Notes under the pieces: model-generated
The model's database searches: none
Seen by the model: only the letters and a program-made list of their open reading frames with translations
Told to the model about the DNA's origin: nothing
NCBI GenBank assembly: GCA_034111875.1
Contig: JAWUWK010000051.1
Coordinates: forward strand, 1 to 44,117
Length of the DNA: 44,117 bases
Reading direction: 5' to 3'
Source: Rs1 sp034111875
GTDB taxonomy: Bacteria > Pseudomonadota > Gammaproteobacteria > Pseudomonadales > Balneatricaceae
Made by a program: the position numbers and the translations under genes
In this document: positions 36,357 through 44,117 of the stretch, one piece after another
Layout of the letters: every line of letters begins with the position of its first letter
How positions within the stretch are numbered: the stretch's first letter is position 1

Positions 36357-38164
36357 AATTGATTAGCTCGTCGAAACTTTCCTTGATAATCAAAGAGTCT
36401 ATCAACTACTTTCCAGAAATGTCCATTTTTTCGGGCAATCACAAAATCTGGACTTGAAAAATATTCGGCTAGGTTTAATACTTGGATTAAATTACAAGGT
36501 AAGCTTTGGTGGTAACCAACAGGTAAACGTTGAATAAAGAGACGATTAAATAAATCAAATTGATTGGAGTGAGCTAAATTGAAATATTCGATTAAGCAGT
36601 CACCCTGCTCATCGTGATAGGTTATTTTCAAACTTCCTTTATGCTCTTGCAGACTAATACCTTGGCAGCGAATTACTTTTGCATCTTTGAGTAATAAGGC
36701 TTTCTTTAATTGTTCATCGGGATCGACCAAGATGTGTTGGCATTGAAGGCATGCACGGGCGGCAATATCATTCTCGCTATGACACTTCGGGCAATTTTTA
36801 AAACGAAACCTGAATTTACAACGCTGTTGAATTTTATTATCAGAATCATTTAAGTGTGGGTCAACTAACCCTTGGCAGCGTCGGCCAAAGTGTTCCATAA
36901 TATTGCCCTGTGCATCACATTTACCCCAAAAAATATTAGGGAATTTACAGAGCGGACAAAAAACTTGTACCGGTTGGCTGTCACTATCTGGTTTAGCAGC
37001 GCCTACTTCTGGATGATAAAGGTTGAATTTATTGCCAGTGTAATCTAACACTAGACAATCCTCTTTGTTTTCAGCTAAGCGTAAACCCCGGCCCACAATC
37101 TGCTGAAAGAGACTTACTGACTGTGTAGGACGCAGCAGGGCAATAACATCGACGTGAGGGGCATCAAATCCCGTTGTAAGTACAGAGACGTTGACTAAAT
37201 ATTTAAGCTGCTGTTGTTTAAAAGCACGGATTAATTTATCGCGTTCGGTGTTAGTAGTAGCGCCTGTTATAAATGCGCTTTGATTGCTAGGTAAGTAGCT
37301 ATATATTTCTTCTGCGTGCTTAATAGTAGCGGCGAATATCATTACAGCAGAGCGTGTTTGAGACAACTCAAGCACTTGATGAATAATTGATTTGGTCACA
37401 CGTTGCTTGGCAATTAACAGATTGTTTAATGCTTGTTCAGTATGATGACCGGTTTCATAGCCTTCGAGCTCAGAAAAATTATATTCTGCTATCGTGGCAT
37501 CAAAAAGCGTCGGCGGCGTTAAATAGTGATGCTTAACCATATAGCTTAAGGGTAATTCGTAAATGCAATGTTTAAAAGGAGTGGCTGCTTCAGAGCGAAC
37601 ATAACCGTGATAATGAAATTGATAAATCCAACCTAGACCCAGACGGTAAGGGGTCGCTGTTAAGCCTAATATTTTTAGCTGTGAATTCTGTGCTTGCAAC
37701 TGTTGTATTATTTTAGCGTACTGGCTATCAGTATCATTACTCAACCTATGACATTCATCAATAATAAGCAGGCTGAAGGATTGTTTGAAGTCTTGCAAAT
37801 TGCGTATAACCGATTGGACACTGGCAAAAACAACTTTTCCGCGGCTGTTTTTTTGTTTCAGGCCTGCAGAATAAACCGTTGATTCCAACCCATAGCTTTG
37901 AAATTTCTGGTGGTTTTGATTGACTAGTTCCTTGACGTGAGCCAATACTAGTACTTTGTAATTTGCAATAGCTGCTAGCTCTGCGATAACTAAACTCTTC
38001 CCCGCACCTGTTGGAAGTACGATGACGGCGGCAGTGGAGTGCTGACGAAAGTGACTAACGGTAGCTTCCACGGCTTCTTTTTGGTACGGTCGCAATAGGT
38101 AAGGCCGGTTGCTATGACAGCTATCCGCCAAAGAGTCAAGCGTATTTTGAATAGTTTTTTGCAT
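36353..38164 (-). CDS. radD: DEAD/DEAH-box helicase RadD (YejH)
   Basis: I prefer ATG 38164 (603 residues) over GTG 38194. SF2 helicase motifs are in order: RPYQKEAVEATVSHF, Walker A LPTGAGKS, DECH in IIDECHRLS, LTATPYRLG, TTGFDAPHVDVIALLRPT and QQIVGRGLRL. A zinc-binding region follows, with paired cysteines in CPLCKFPNIFWG, then CPKCHSENDIAARACLQCQ. RadD of E. coli (586 residues) helps process branched recombination intermediates and works with RecA and SSB. The gene overlaps atl by four bases. Confidence 0.88.
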   Translation of the reverse strand: MQKTIQNTLDSLADSCHSNRPYLLRPYQKEAVEATVSHFRQHSTAAVIVLPTGAGKSLVIAELAAIANYKVLVLAHVKELVNQNHQKFQSYGLESTVYSAGLKQKNSRGKVVFASVQSVIRNLQDFKQSFSLLIIDECHRLSNDTDSQYAKIIQQLQAQNSQLKILGLTATPYRLGLGWIYQFHYHGYVRSEAATPFKHCIYELPLSYMVKHHYLTPPTLFDATIAEYNFSELEGYETGHHTEQALNNLLIAKQRVTKSIIHQVLELSQTRSAVMIFAATIKHAEEIYSYLPSNQSAFITGATTNTERDKLIRAFKQQQLKYLVNVSVLTTGFDAPHVDVIALLRPTQSVSLFQQIVGRGLRLAENKEDCLVLDYTGNKFNLYHPEVGAAKPDSDSQPVQVFCPLCKFPNIFWGKCDAQGNIMEHFGRRCQGLVDPHLNDSDNKIQQRCKFRFRFKNCPKCHSENDIAARACLQCQHILVDPDEQLKKALLLKDAKVIRCQGISLQEHKGSLKITYHDEQGDCLIEYFNLAHSNQFDLFNRLFIQRLPVGYHQSLPCNLIQVLNLAEYFSSPDFVIARKNGHFWKVVDRLFDYQGKFRRANQL

Positions 38165-38531
38165 GAAAAGTATTGTAATGAAGATGATTATCACTAGTGT
38201 ATCAGAATGCTGAGAAATTCGCGATTAAGCCTTTGAAAAGCTATTAATAAGCGGGAGTTTACTGAAAAATAGTAAGTCATTGCAGGTTTTAATAAGAATA
38301 TTGACTGCTTGTAACTTAAATTTTCCTGATATGGGTAAGTGTATTTGTAAAGTCAATGCTCAAGAGTATCAAAGTTTATAGGTTGAAATTGATTTATTTA
38401 TAGTTTTTTATAAAACATACTTGACGATAGCCAGAGGCGAGATTAGGATACGCACCTCTCTCGTAGCGCTTCTATTTAGACGTTTTAACGACTTAATTAA
38501 TCGCTATTGAAAGAGCACTTGATAAATTTGT
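38165..38531. other. 367 bp gap between radD and the tRNA genes
   Basis: Divergent intergenic sequence containing the tRNA promoter at 38421-38449. I see nothing else that could be a gene. Confidence 0.5.
38421..38449 (+). promoter_or_regulatory. Sigma70-type promoter of the tRNA cluster
   Basis: TTGACG (38421-38426), a 17 bp spacer and TAGGAT (38444-38449) are near-consensus. The start would fall near 38456 in a GC-rich discriminator (ACGCACC), typical of stringently controlled stable-RNA promoters. tRNA-Arg begins about 75 bases later. Confidence 0.75.
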
Positions 38532-38608
38532 GCGCCCATAGCTCAATTGGATAGAGCAACGCCCTTCTAAGGCGTAGGTTCCAGGTTCGAGCCCTGGTGG
38601 GCGCACCA
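38532..38608 (+). tRNA. tRNA-Arg (anticodon TCT)
   Basis: A complete 77-base cloverleaf: acceptor GCGCCCA with TGGGCGC, D arm GCTC/GAGC, anticodon stem ACGCC/GGCGT around loop CTTCTAA, T arm CCAGG/CCTGG with TTCGAGC, and encoded ACCA. Confidence 0.97.
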
Positions 38609-38626
38609 GAAATCATGGATGTTATG

Positions 38627-38702
38627 GTGAGCGTAGCTCAGTCGGTAGAGCTCCGGATTGTGATTCCGGCGGTCGCGGGTTCAAACCCCGTCGTTCACCC
38701 CA
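38627..38702 (+). tRNA. tRNA-His (anticodon GTG), copy 1
   Basis: A 76-base cloverleaf: acceptor GTGAGCG with CGTTCAC, anticodon loop TTGTGAT, T loop TTCAAAC, encoded CCA with discriminator C73. A G at 38626 provides the histidine-specific G-1. Confidence 0.97.
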
Positions 38703-38742
38703 TTTACTGGTTATTTAATAGTAAATGAGAACAGAGAAAAAT

Positions 38743-38827
<85 letters not shown>

Positions 38828-38899
38828 ATGACTGGCTTTGCACAGTATAAAAAAGCAGAGAAAAGACAGGGCTTGGTTTGATTAAGTTTTGTTAATGAC

Positions 38900-38984
<85 letters not shown>

Positions 38985-39166
38985 ATGAGTGGTTTGAACA
39001 GTATAAAAAAAAGCTAAAAAAGCGCGTCTTTTTTTTGACAGGTTTTGATAACTGTAAAGTCGTGGTTGAATTGCTAGATAGGCTCAAGGTATTGCTAATA
39101 CCAAAAATTTTGAGAATTGAGTCTTTTTTCTAGTACCATTAATATATGCCTTAAGTGGTTTTTGTG

Positions 39167-39242
39167 GTGAGCGTAGCTCAGTCGGTAGAGCTCCGGATTG
39201 TGATTCCGGCGGTCGCGGGTTCAAACCCCGTCGTTCACCCCA
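39167..39242 (+). tRNA. tRNA-His (anticodon GTG), copy 2
   Basis: Same sequence as tRNA-His copy 1, again preceded by G-1 at 39166 and followed by CCCCA. It lies 182 bases after the second leucine tRNA, so it may be transcribed from a separate promoter or by read-through. Confidence 0.96.
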
Positions 39243-39559
39243 TTATTTCTCCCTATGCCAAAGTAAGTAGTATAAATTTGATTCCTCTAAAAATTATTTG
39301 TTGTTAACACTTTTTTTTTTTATAACAGTCCCCATAATTGAGTTAATAAATAAAACTAGTCAGCTAAAAGGCTTTTTTTGTTCTTGACTAATAGTCTGAA
39401 GTGGCGGAGAATTCTCGCCTTTATTATTCTGTCTGTACCTTAGAATCACTGCGATGTGGTATCTGCAGGCTAGAGACACTTTGCATCTGTAGTCTATCTA
39501 CATCAAGACCATTGGTAGGCTATAGAATGAACACTAAGAAATTATTTGTGAGGAAGTCC

Positions 39560-40897
39560 ATGCAAGTTTCAGTTGAAACAAAATCCGCGTTAGAGCGTCA
39601 AATGACTATTACAATACCGGCCGATCGTATTGATAATGATGTTGTTAAACAAGTACAACAAACAGCTAGAACTGCGCGCATTGATGGGTTTCGCCCTGGT
39701 AAAGTGCCCCTAAAAGTTGTACAAAAGCGCTATGGTGCTGGTATTCGCCAAGATGTTGTCGGCGAAGTGATGCAACAAAGTTTTTACAAAGCGGTAACGG
39801 AGGAGAAATTAATCCCCGCTGGTGGTCCAAGCATCGAAATGAAAACGGATGAAGCCGGAAAAGATGTTGAGTTTGTTGCTACATTTGAAGTTTATCCTGA
39901 AATTACTCTAGTCAATTTATCAGAGACTGAAATCACCAGAGAAACGGCTGAAATTAACGCTGCAGATGTCAACCAAATGGTAGAGACATTGCGCAAGCAG
40001 CAAACCGATTGGGCTGAAGTTAAGCGCGACGCCATAGACGGCGATAAAGTTGTACTCGACTTTGAAGGCTTTATTGATGGTGAAGCTTTTGAAGGTGGTA
40101 AAGGCGAAGGCGTTGATTTGATTCTAGGGTCGAACTCTATGATACCAGGGTTTGAAGATGCTGTTATAGGTCAAAAAACAAATACAGATTTCGATATTGA
40201 AGTGACTTTTCCAGAAGACTACCAATCTGATAATCTGAAAGGTAAAGCGGCAGTATTTAAAGCCACGGCCAAGACAATTTCAGAACCTGAATTGCCTGAA
40301 CTAAACGAAGAGTTTTTCCTTAAGTTTGGTATGGATTCAGCTGATCTAGAAAGCTTCAAAGCGGATGTTCAAAAGAACATGCAGCGTGAAATGGATCAGG
40401 CACTGAAAGGTAAGTTAAAAGATCAAGTGTTCGCTAAATTAGTTGACTTAAATGCTATAGAAGTGCCTACAGTACTCGTCGATGGAGAAATTGATAATTT
40501 ACGTAAGCAAGCAATCCAGCAATACGGTGGTGAAGGTGCTAATCTAGATTTTAATATGCTACCTAAAGAAATGTTTACAGATCAAGCTAAGCGTCGCGTT
40601 TCCGTTGGTTTACTAGTACAAGAAGTGATTAAGGTCAATGAAATTAAAGCGGATGACGATCGTGTTCGCAGTACTATTGAAGAAATGGCGCAGACTTATC
40701 AAGATCCGCAAGAAGTAATTGATTACTACTACGGCGAAGAAAATATGCTCAATCAAGTTAAGAGTTTAGTTATTGAAGATCAAGTAATTGATCATTTGTT
40801 AAGTTCTGCTAAAGTGACTGAAGCCAGCGTAAGTTATGAGGAAGCTATTAAACCTGCAGCTCAACCTCAAGCTGAAGAAACTGCTGAAGAAGCGTAA
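39560..40897 (+). CDS. tig: Trigger factor
   Basis: I set the start at ATG 39560 (445 residues), preceded by GTGAGGAAG; the frame is open upstream to 39401 but without family resemblance. The N-terminal ribosome-binding domain begins MQVSVETKSALERQMTI and has the signature GFRPGKVPLKVV. The FKBP-like prolyl isomerase domain contains DGDKVVLDFEGFIDG and GKGEGVDLILGSNSMIPGFE. The long helical substrate arms follow and an acidic tail ends the chain. It cradles nascent chains at the ribosome exit. A TTGACT lies at 39384, but I see no convincing -10. clpP and clpX follow, the usual order. Confidence 0.96.
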   Translation: MQVSVETKSALERQMTITIPADRIDNDVVKQVQQTARTARIDGFRPGKVPLKVVQKRYGAGIRQDVVGEVMQQSFYKAVTEEKLIPAGGPSIEMKTDEAGKDVEFVATFEVYPEITLVNLSETEITRETAEINAADVNQMVETLRKQQTDWAEVKRDAIDGDKVVLDFEGFIDGEAFEGGKGEGVDLILGSNSMIPGFEDAVIGQKTNTDFDIEVTFPEDYQSDNLKGKAAVFKATAKTISEPELPELNEEFFLKFGMDSADLESFKADVQKNMQREMDQALKGKLKDQVFAKLVDLNAIEVPTVLVDGEIDNLRKQAIQQYGGEGANLDFNMLPKEMFTDQAKRRVSVGLLVQEVIKVNEIKADDDRVRSTIEEMAQTYQDPQEVIDYYYGEENMLNQVKSLVIEDQVIDHLLSSAKVTEASVSYEEAIKPAAQPQAEETAEEA

Positions 40898-40938
40898 CAT
40901 TATTAGCACAAGTCTGTGTTGATAAGTTTTTTGATTAG

Positions 40939-40973
40939 AACGATAGTGGGTGAGAGCTGGCTATCGTTTTTTT
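40939..40973 (+). terminator. Rho-independent terminator between tig and clpP
   Basis: AACGATAG (40939-40946) pairs with CTATCGTT (40961-40968), followed by TTTTT. It ends tig transcription, at least in part, so clpP likely has read-through or its own promoter. Confidence 0.75.
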
Positions 40974-40996
40974 ATATCCGGTGAAGGAGAATATAG

Positions 40997-41632
40997 ATGT
41001 CCGGTATTTACCAAGCAAATTCCAGTTTTGACCCAAGTGCCGCTCTGGTCCCTATGGTAGTTGAACAAACTGCTAGAGGTGAGCGTTCGTACGATATTTA
41101 TTCCAGACTGCTTAAAGAAAGAGTAATATTCTTAGTGGGTCAAGTCGAAGATCATATGGCGAATTTAATTGTTGCTCAGATGCTATTCTTAGAAGCTGAG
41201 AACCCAGACAAAGACATTCACCTCTATATTAATTCCCCAGGCGGGTCTGTTACTGCAGGTATGTCAATTTACGACACTATGCAGTTCATTAAACCCAATG
41301 TCAGTACTATATGCCTTGGACAGGCTGCGAGTATGGGAGCGTTTTTGCTCACTGCGGGTGAAAAAGGTAAACGGTTCGCGCTGCCTAATGCCAGAGTAAT
41401 GATTCACCAGCCATTGGGTGGTTATCAAGGTCAGGCCACCGATATTGAAATCCATGCTAGAGAAATTTTATCGATCAGAGAAAAGTTAAATACTCTGATG
41501 GCGAAACACACAGGTCAAGAGCTGGATGTTATTCAGCGGGACACTGATCGAGATAATTTTATGACTGCGCTACAAGCAGCAGAATATGGCTTAGTTGATG
41601 AAGTGATAGAGCAGCGTCCAGTGAGCGAATAG
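40997..41632 (+). CDS. clpP: ATP-dependent Clp protease proteolytic subunit ClpP
   Basis: The 211-residue serine peptidase has a full catalytic triad: serine 112 in GQAASMGAF, histidine 137 in MIHQPLGG, and aspartate 186 in RDTDRDNFM. INSPGGSVTAG and the N-terminal region LVPMVVEQTARGERSYDIYSRLL, with its processing-site region, are standard. GGTGAAGGAG before the start gives good translation. It forms the tetradecamer docking ClpX or ClpA. Confidence 0.97.
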   Translation: MSGIYQANSSFDPSAALVPMVVEQTARGERSYDIYSRLLKERVIFLVGQVEDHMANLIVAQMLFLEAENPDKDIHLYINSPGGSVTAGMSIYDTMQFIKPNVSTICLGQAASMGAFLLTAGEKGKRFALPNARVMIHQPLGGYQGQATDIEIHAREILSIREKLNTLMAKHTGQELDVIQRDTDRDNFMTALQAAEYGLVDEVIEQRPVSE

Positions 41633-41804
41633 TTTTCAACTCCGGGTTGTGAAGGTTTTAGTTTATACTGTAGATAACGTATTTTTCCGAAGTTTTCAAT
41701 CTATGCTAATATAATAGAATCTTCAGAAACGTAATTGGACCAGTAGCTGTTGTGTCCAGTGACGAGCAGATATAGAGATAGCATTGTTAAAATGAGGTAG
41801 TCGA

Positions 41805-43097
41805 ATGAGTGATAACATCGACGATAAAAGTAAAAGTGGCGGAAAACTGATCTGCTCTTTTTGTGGTAAAAATCAGGACGAAGTTAAAAAGCTGATCGCA
41901 GGTCCCTCTGTATTTATTTGTGATGAATGTGTCGACTTATGTAATGACATTATTCGCGAGGAGATAAGCAGTTCAGAAGAAACTCCACAAGAGTCTGATC
42001 ACTTGCCTACGCCACAGGAAATCCGCTTTAAGTTAGATGATTACGTAATAGGCCAGGAGCAAGCTAAAAAAGTATTGTCCGTAGCGGTCTATAATCACTA
42101 TAAGCGTTTACGTTTCCAGGCTGAAAAAACAGATAAAAATGTTGATTCGGTTGAGCTTAGTAAAAGTAATATCTTATTAATTGGTCCTACGGGTAGTGGT
42201 AAAACATTACTTGCGCAAACGTTAGCGCGTATGTTGAACGTGCCTTTCACAATCGCAGATGCGACGACCTTAACCGAAGCGGGTTATGTCGGTGAAGACG
42301 TCGAAAACATAGTTCAAAAACTGCTGCAAAAATGTGACTATGATGTTGAACGCGCTGAACGTGGTATTGTTTACATCGATGAAATAGATAAGATATCTAG
42401 AAAGTCTGATAACCCTTCAATTACACGCGATGTATCAGGTGAAGGTGTACAGCAAGCGCTGTTAAAGCTTATTGAAGGTACCGTTGCGTCTGTGCCGCCA
42501 CAAGGTGGTCGCAAACATCCTCAGCAAGAATTTTTGCAAGTAGACACGTCGAATATTCTATTTATTTGCGGTGGTGCATTTTCGGGCCTTGAAAAAATCA
42601 TCAGTGATAGATCTGAAAAGAGTTCAATTGGCTTTAATGCGATTGTTAAGAGCAAAAATGATTCTCGCTCTCTCTCTGAAACATTGCGTAATATTGAATC
42701 CGAAGACTTGGTTAAATTTGGTTTAATACCTGAGTTTGTTGGGCGTTTGCCAATGATCGCAACGTTAGAAGAGTTAGATCATGGTGCTCTGATTCAAATA
42801 TTGACAGAGCCTAAGAACAGTTTAGTGCGACAATATGCGAAATTATTTGAAATTGAAGGTGCAGAAATTGATTTCAGAGAAGAGGCGTTGGTTGCGATAG
42901 CTTCACATGCACTGGAAAGAAAAACCGGTGCACGCGGACTGCGTTCAATATTAGAAGGATCTCTGCTTAATATTATGTATGAGTTACCTTCGATTGAAAA
43001 TGTGTCTAAAGTGGTTATTGATAAAGGGGTCATCGAAGGCACTAATGATCCAATCTTGATCTACGAAAACGAGAAAAAAGCAGCGGCTGACGATTGA
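41805..43097 (+). CDS. clpX: ATP-dependent Clp protease ATPase subunit ClpX
   Basis: The 430-residue protein has the N-terminal zinc domain with cysteines 17, 20, 39 and 42 (CSFCGK, then CDECVDLC), AAA+ Walker A GPTGSGKT, Walker B VYIDEIDKI, the pore RKH loop in GGRKHPQQ, the ClpP-docking IGF loop in EKSSIGFNA, and sensor 2 RKTGARGLRS. It unfolds tagged substrates such as ssrA-marked proteins for ClpP. It is 172 bp after clpP. AATGAGGTAGTCG precedes the start. Confidence 0.98.
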   Translation: MSDNIDDKSKSGGKLICSFCGKNQDEVKKLIAGPSVFICDECVDLCNDIIREEISSSEETPQESDHLPTPQEIRFKLDDYVIGQEQAKKVLSVAVYNHYKRLRFQAEKTDKNVDSVELSKSNILLIGPTGSGKTLLAQTLARMLNVPFTIADATTLTEAGYVGEDVENIVQKLLQKCDYDVERAERGIVYIDEIDKISRKSDNPSITRDVSGEGVQQALLKLIEGTVASVPPQGGRKHPQQEFLQVDTSNILFICGGAFSGLEKIISDRSEKSSIGFNAIVKSKNDSRSLSETLRNIESEDLVKFGLIPEFVGRLPMIATLEELDHGALIQILTEPKNSLVRQYAKLFEIEGAEIDFREEALVAIASHALERKTGARGLRSILEGSLLNIMYELPSIENVSKVVIDKGVIEGTNDPILIYENEKKAAADD

Positions 43098-43112
43098 TTA
43101 GCTGCATCACGA

Positions 43113-43138
43113 AAGCCCGCATATAAGCGGGTTTTTTT
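43113..43138 (+). terminator. Rho-independent terminator after clpX
   Basis: CCCGC (43116-43120), loop ATATAA, GCGGG (43127-43131), then seven T. A clean terminator 15 bases after the stop, ending the tig-clpP-clpX group. Confidence 0.9.
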
Positions 43139-43656
43139 GTTTAAACAATATTTAGTTAGCCTAAAAGCTAATTGTGCTAGGTTATAAGAATATCATGGCT
43201 TTTAGTTGCTTATTAAAAACTGGCTATAAGTTCTGCGAATCCCTCTATTGCCATCGAGACTTTTGTTTAATGATCGTTGCGTAACGACTAAAAAACAACG
43301 TAGATTGTCTGCAAACGTGGTTGGAGATTAAATAATAGTGTGGGTACCTATTGCTTTTAAGCGGCTTTTGGCGCTACAGAGAGAGCTTCTGCTTTATCTT
43401 CTCTCATTTTTTTGTCAATAAAGGTCAGTCGGTGCAGGTCTAACTTCTGTTGTTGCTACTCTTCATCCTTAAAAAATTCAGTTGAATTCTTTAGCGTTTA
43501 CGATAAAAAATGTATGGGTCCCAGCATGCCCAGCTAAATAACTAGAAGGTTCGAGATGTAAGTTCTTTCATTGGTAAAGTCTAGCAAAACAGCAGATCCA
43601 GATTTATGTGCCTTACATCGTAATACATGTCAGTCACATATCATTACCTCTGATTA
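43139..43656. other. 518 bp of decayed sequence between clpX and the IS6 remnant
   Basis: No intact gene. On the minus strand, 43357-43500 reads TLKNSTEFFKDEE, a stop, then QQQKLDLHRLTFIDKK and AEALSVAPKAA before a stop; it has protein-like composition and may be the tail of a dead gene that I cannot name. lon, the usual neighbour, is not present. Confidence 0.35.
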
Positions 43657-43676
43657 GGGGTTGTGTCGCAAAGTTT
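43657..43676 (+). repeat. Probable terminal inverted repeat of the IS6-family element
   Basis: GGGGTTGTGTCGCAAAGTTT resembles IS6-family ends (GGxxxTGTTGCAAAGTTT) and lies 34 bases beyond the transposase stop, where such an end is expected. The other end is outside the window. Confidence 0.5.
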
Positions 43677-43710
43677 AAATTTAAGCTAGAGCACTAAACT
43701 CTAGACGTGA

Positions 43711-44117
43711 TTATGCAACGAGCTCTAAGAATTGATGATAATCCGATAGATTTGGACTTTTGAACTGTTTCTTTCTAATCATGTGAGCCAATTATATCCC
43801 AGATAATATTGCACTGGCAGAATGAAAGGCTTTAAAATTCATCATCGGCTTCGTTATTTTCTTGATGAAGCGGTGATCTTGTTCGATTATATTGTTCAAA
43901 TACTTCACTCGTAATATATCGATAAAGCACGTGGCACCAAAGAAAAATAGCAGTGTATTGATATTCATTAAACCTGCATAGTTAGCACCACTTTATCAAT
44001 AACAACTTTTTCAGGCACCCCATTACTTTCAATGGATTGCTTGAAGAACCTTGTAGCTGCTACTTCGTCACGATTTGTAGAGAGCATGAAATCTAATGTA
44101 GCACCGAAATTATCAAT
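43711..44117 (-). pseudogene. IS6-family transposase, C-terminal part, frameshifted
   Basis: Read leftwards from the window edge, the translation gives DNFGATLDFMLSTNRDEVAA, TRFFKQSIESNG and VPEKVVIDK, then a one-base deletion breaks the expected SGAN motif (GATAAAGTGGTGC where an extra A is needed). In the corrected frame follow YAGLMNINTL, RVKYLNNIIEQDHRFIKK, and ITKPMMNFKAFHSA, the hallmark of IS6/IS26-type DDE transposases. An in-frame TAA replaces the glutamate codon in GI-LAHMIRKKQ near 43794. It is dead. The N-terminal part lies outside the window. Confidence 0.88.

Noticed and set aside
39401..39559. N-terminal 53-codon extension of trigger factor
   Set aside because: Family starts at MQVSVET with a good ribosome binding site at 39550; the upstream part has no similarity to trigger factors.

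Overview
The window looks like chromosome of an AT-rich, probably marine gammaproteobacterium. The evidence is a set of typical housekeeping neighbourhoods: bepA/tusA/perM, cmoA-cmoB, ynjBCD-F, radD-atl, and tRNA(Arg-His-Leu) genes upstream of tig-clpP-clpX. The genus cannot be fixed from this sequence alone.

Region 1 (1 to about 7450) is accessory DNA and by eye clearly richer in G+C than the rest. It is the 3' end of a phage-tail-like extracellular contractile injection system (eCIS) locus: the C-terminus of a TIGR02243-type baseplate protein, a 58-codon chimeric ORF left by a duplication, a TIGR02242-type tail protein, a large DUF6519/beta-helix protein with an EF-hand loop, and a DUF4157 protein whose C-terminal half is unrecognised and could be a delivered cargo. 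A degraded M15-type peptidase tail closes the island. Sheath, tube, spike, AAA ATPase and cap genes are not visible and would lie to the left.

Region 2 (7740 to 18130) is conserved chromosome: rhlE, a Na/phosphate symporter, bepA, tusA, perM, a DUF445 membrane protein, a CvfB-like S1 protein and rluE. Region 3 (18420 to 29743) holds a long aconitase B whose sequence looks Bacteroidota-like, an OmpA/TSP3 lipoprotein, a PilZ protein, uvrB, cmoAB (wobble uridine cmo5U modification), an unrecognised membrane coiled-coil protein and thpR. Region 4 (30010 to 34590) is a ynjBCD ABC importer followed by ynjF. Region 5 (34635 to 38164) is a GAF-like/GGDEF diguanylate cyclase, an Atl alkyltransferase-like protein and a RadD helicase; the last two overlap by four bases.

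Region 6 (38420 to 43138) is a five-gene tRNA cluster (Arg, His, Leu, Leu, His) with a clear promoter, then tig, clpP and clpX. Where lon often follows clpX, the window instead ends in about 500 bp of decayed DNA and a frameshifted IS6-family transposase.

Three copies of a roughly 122-145 bp non-coding element with terminal repeats around CCTTTGCAC sit in intergenic gaps at 14165, 22904 and 29785, one of them between tusA and perM. They look like a MITE family not carried by any transposase in this window.
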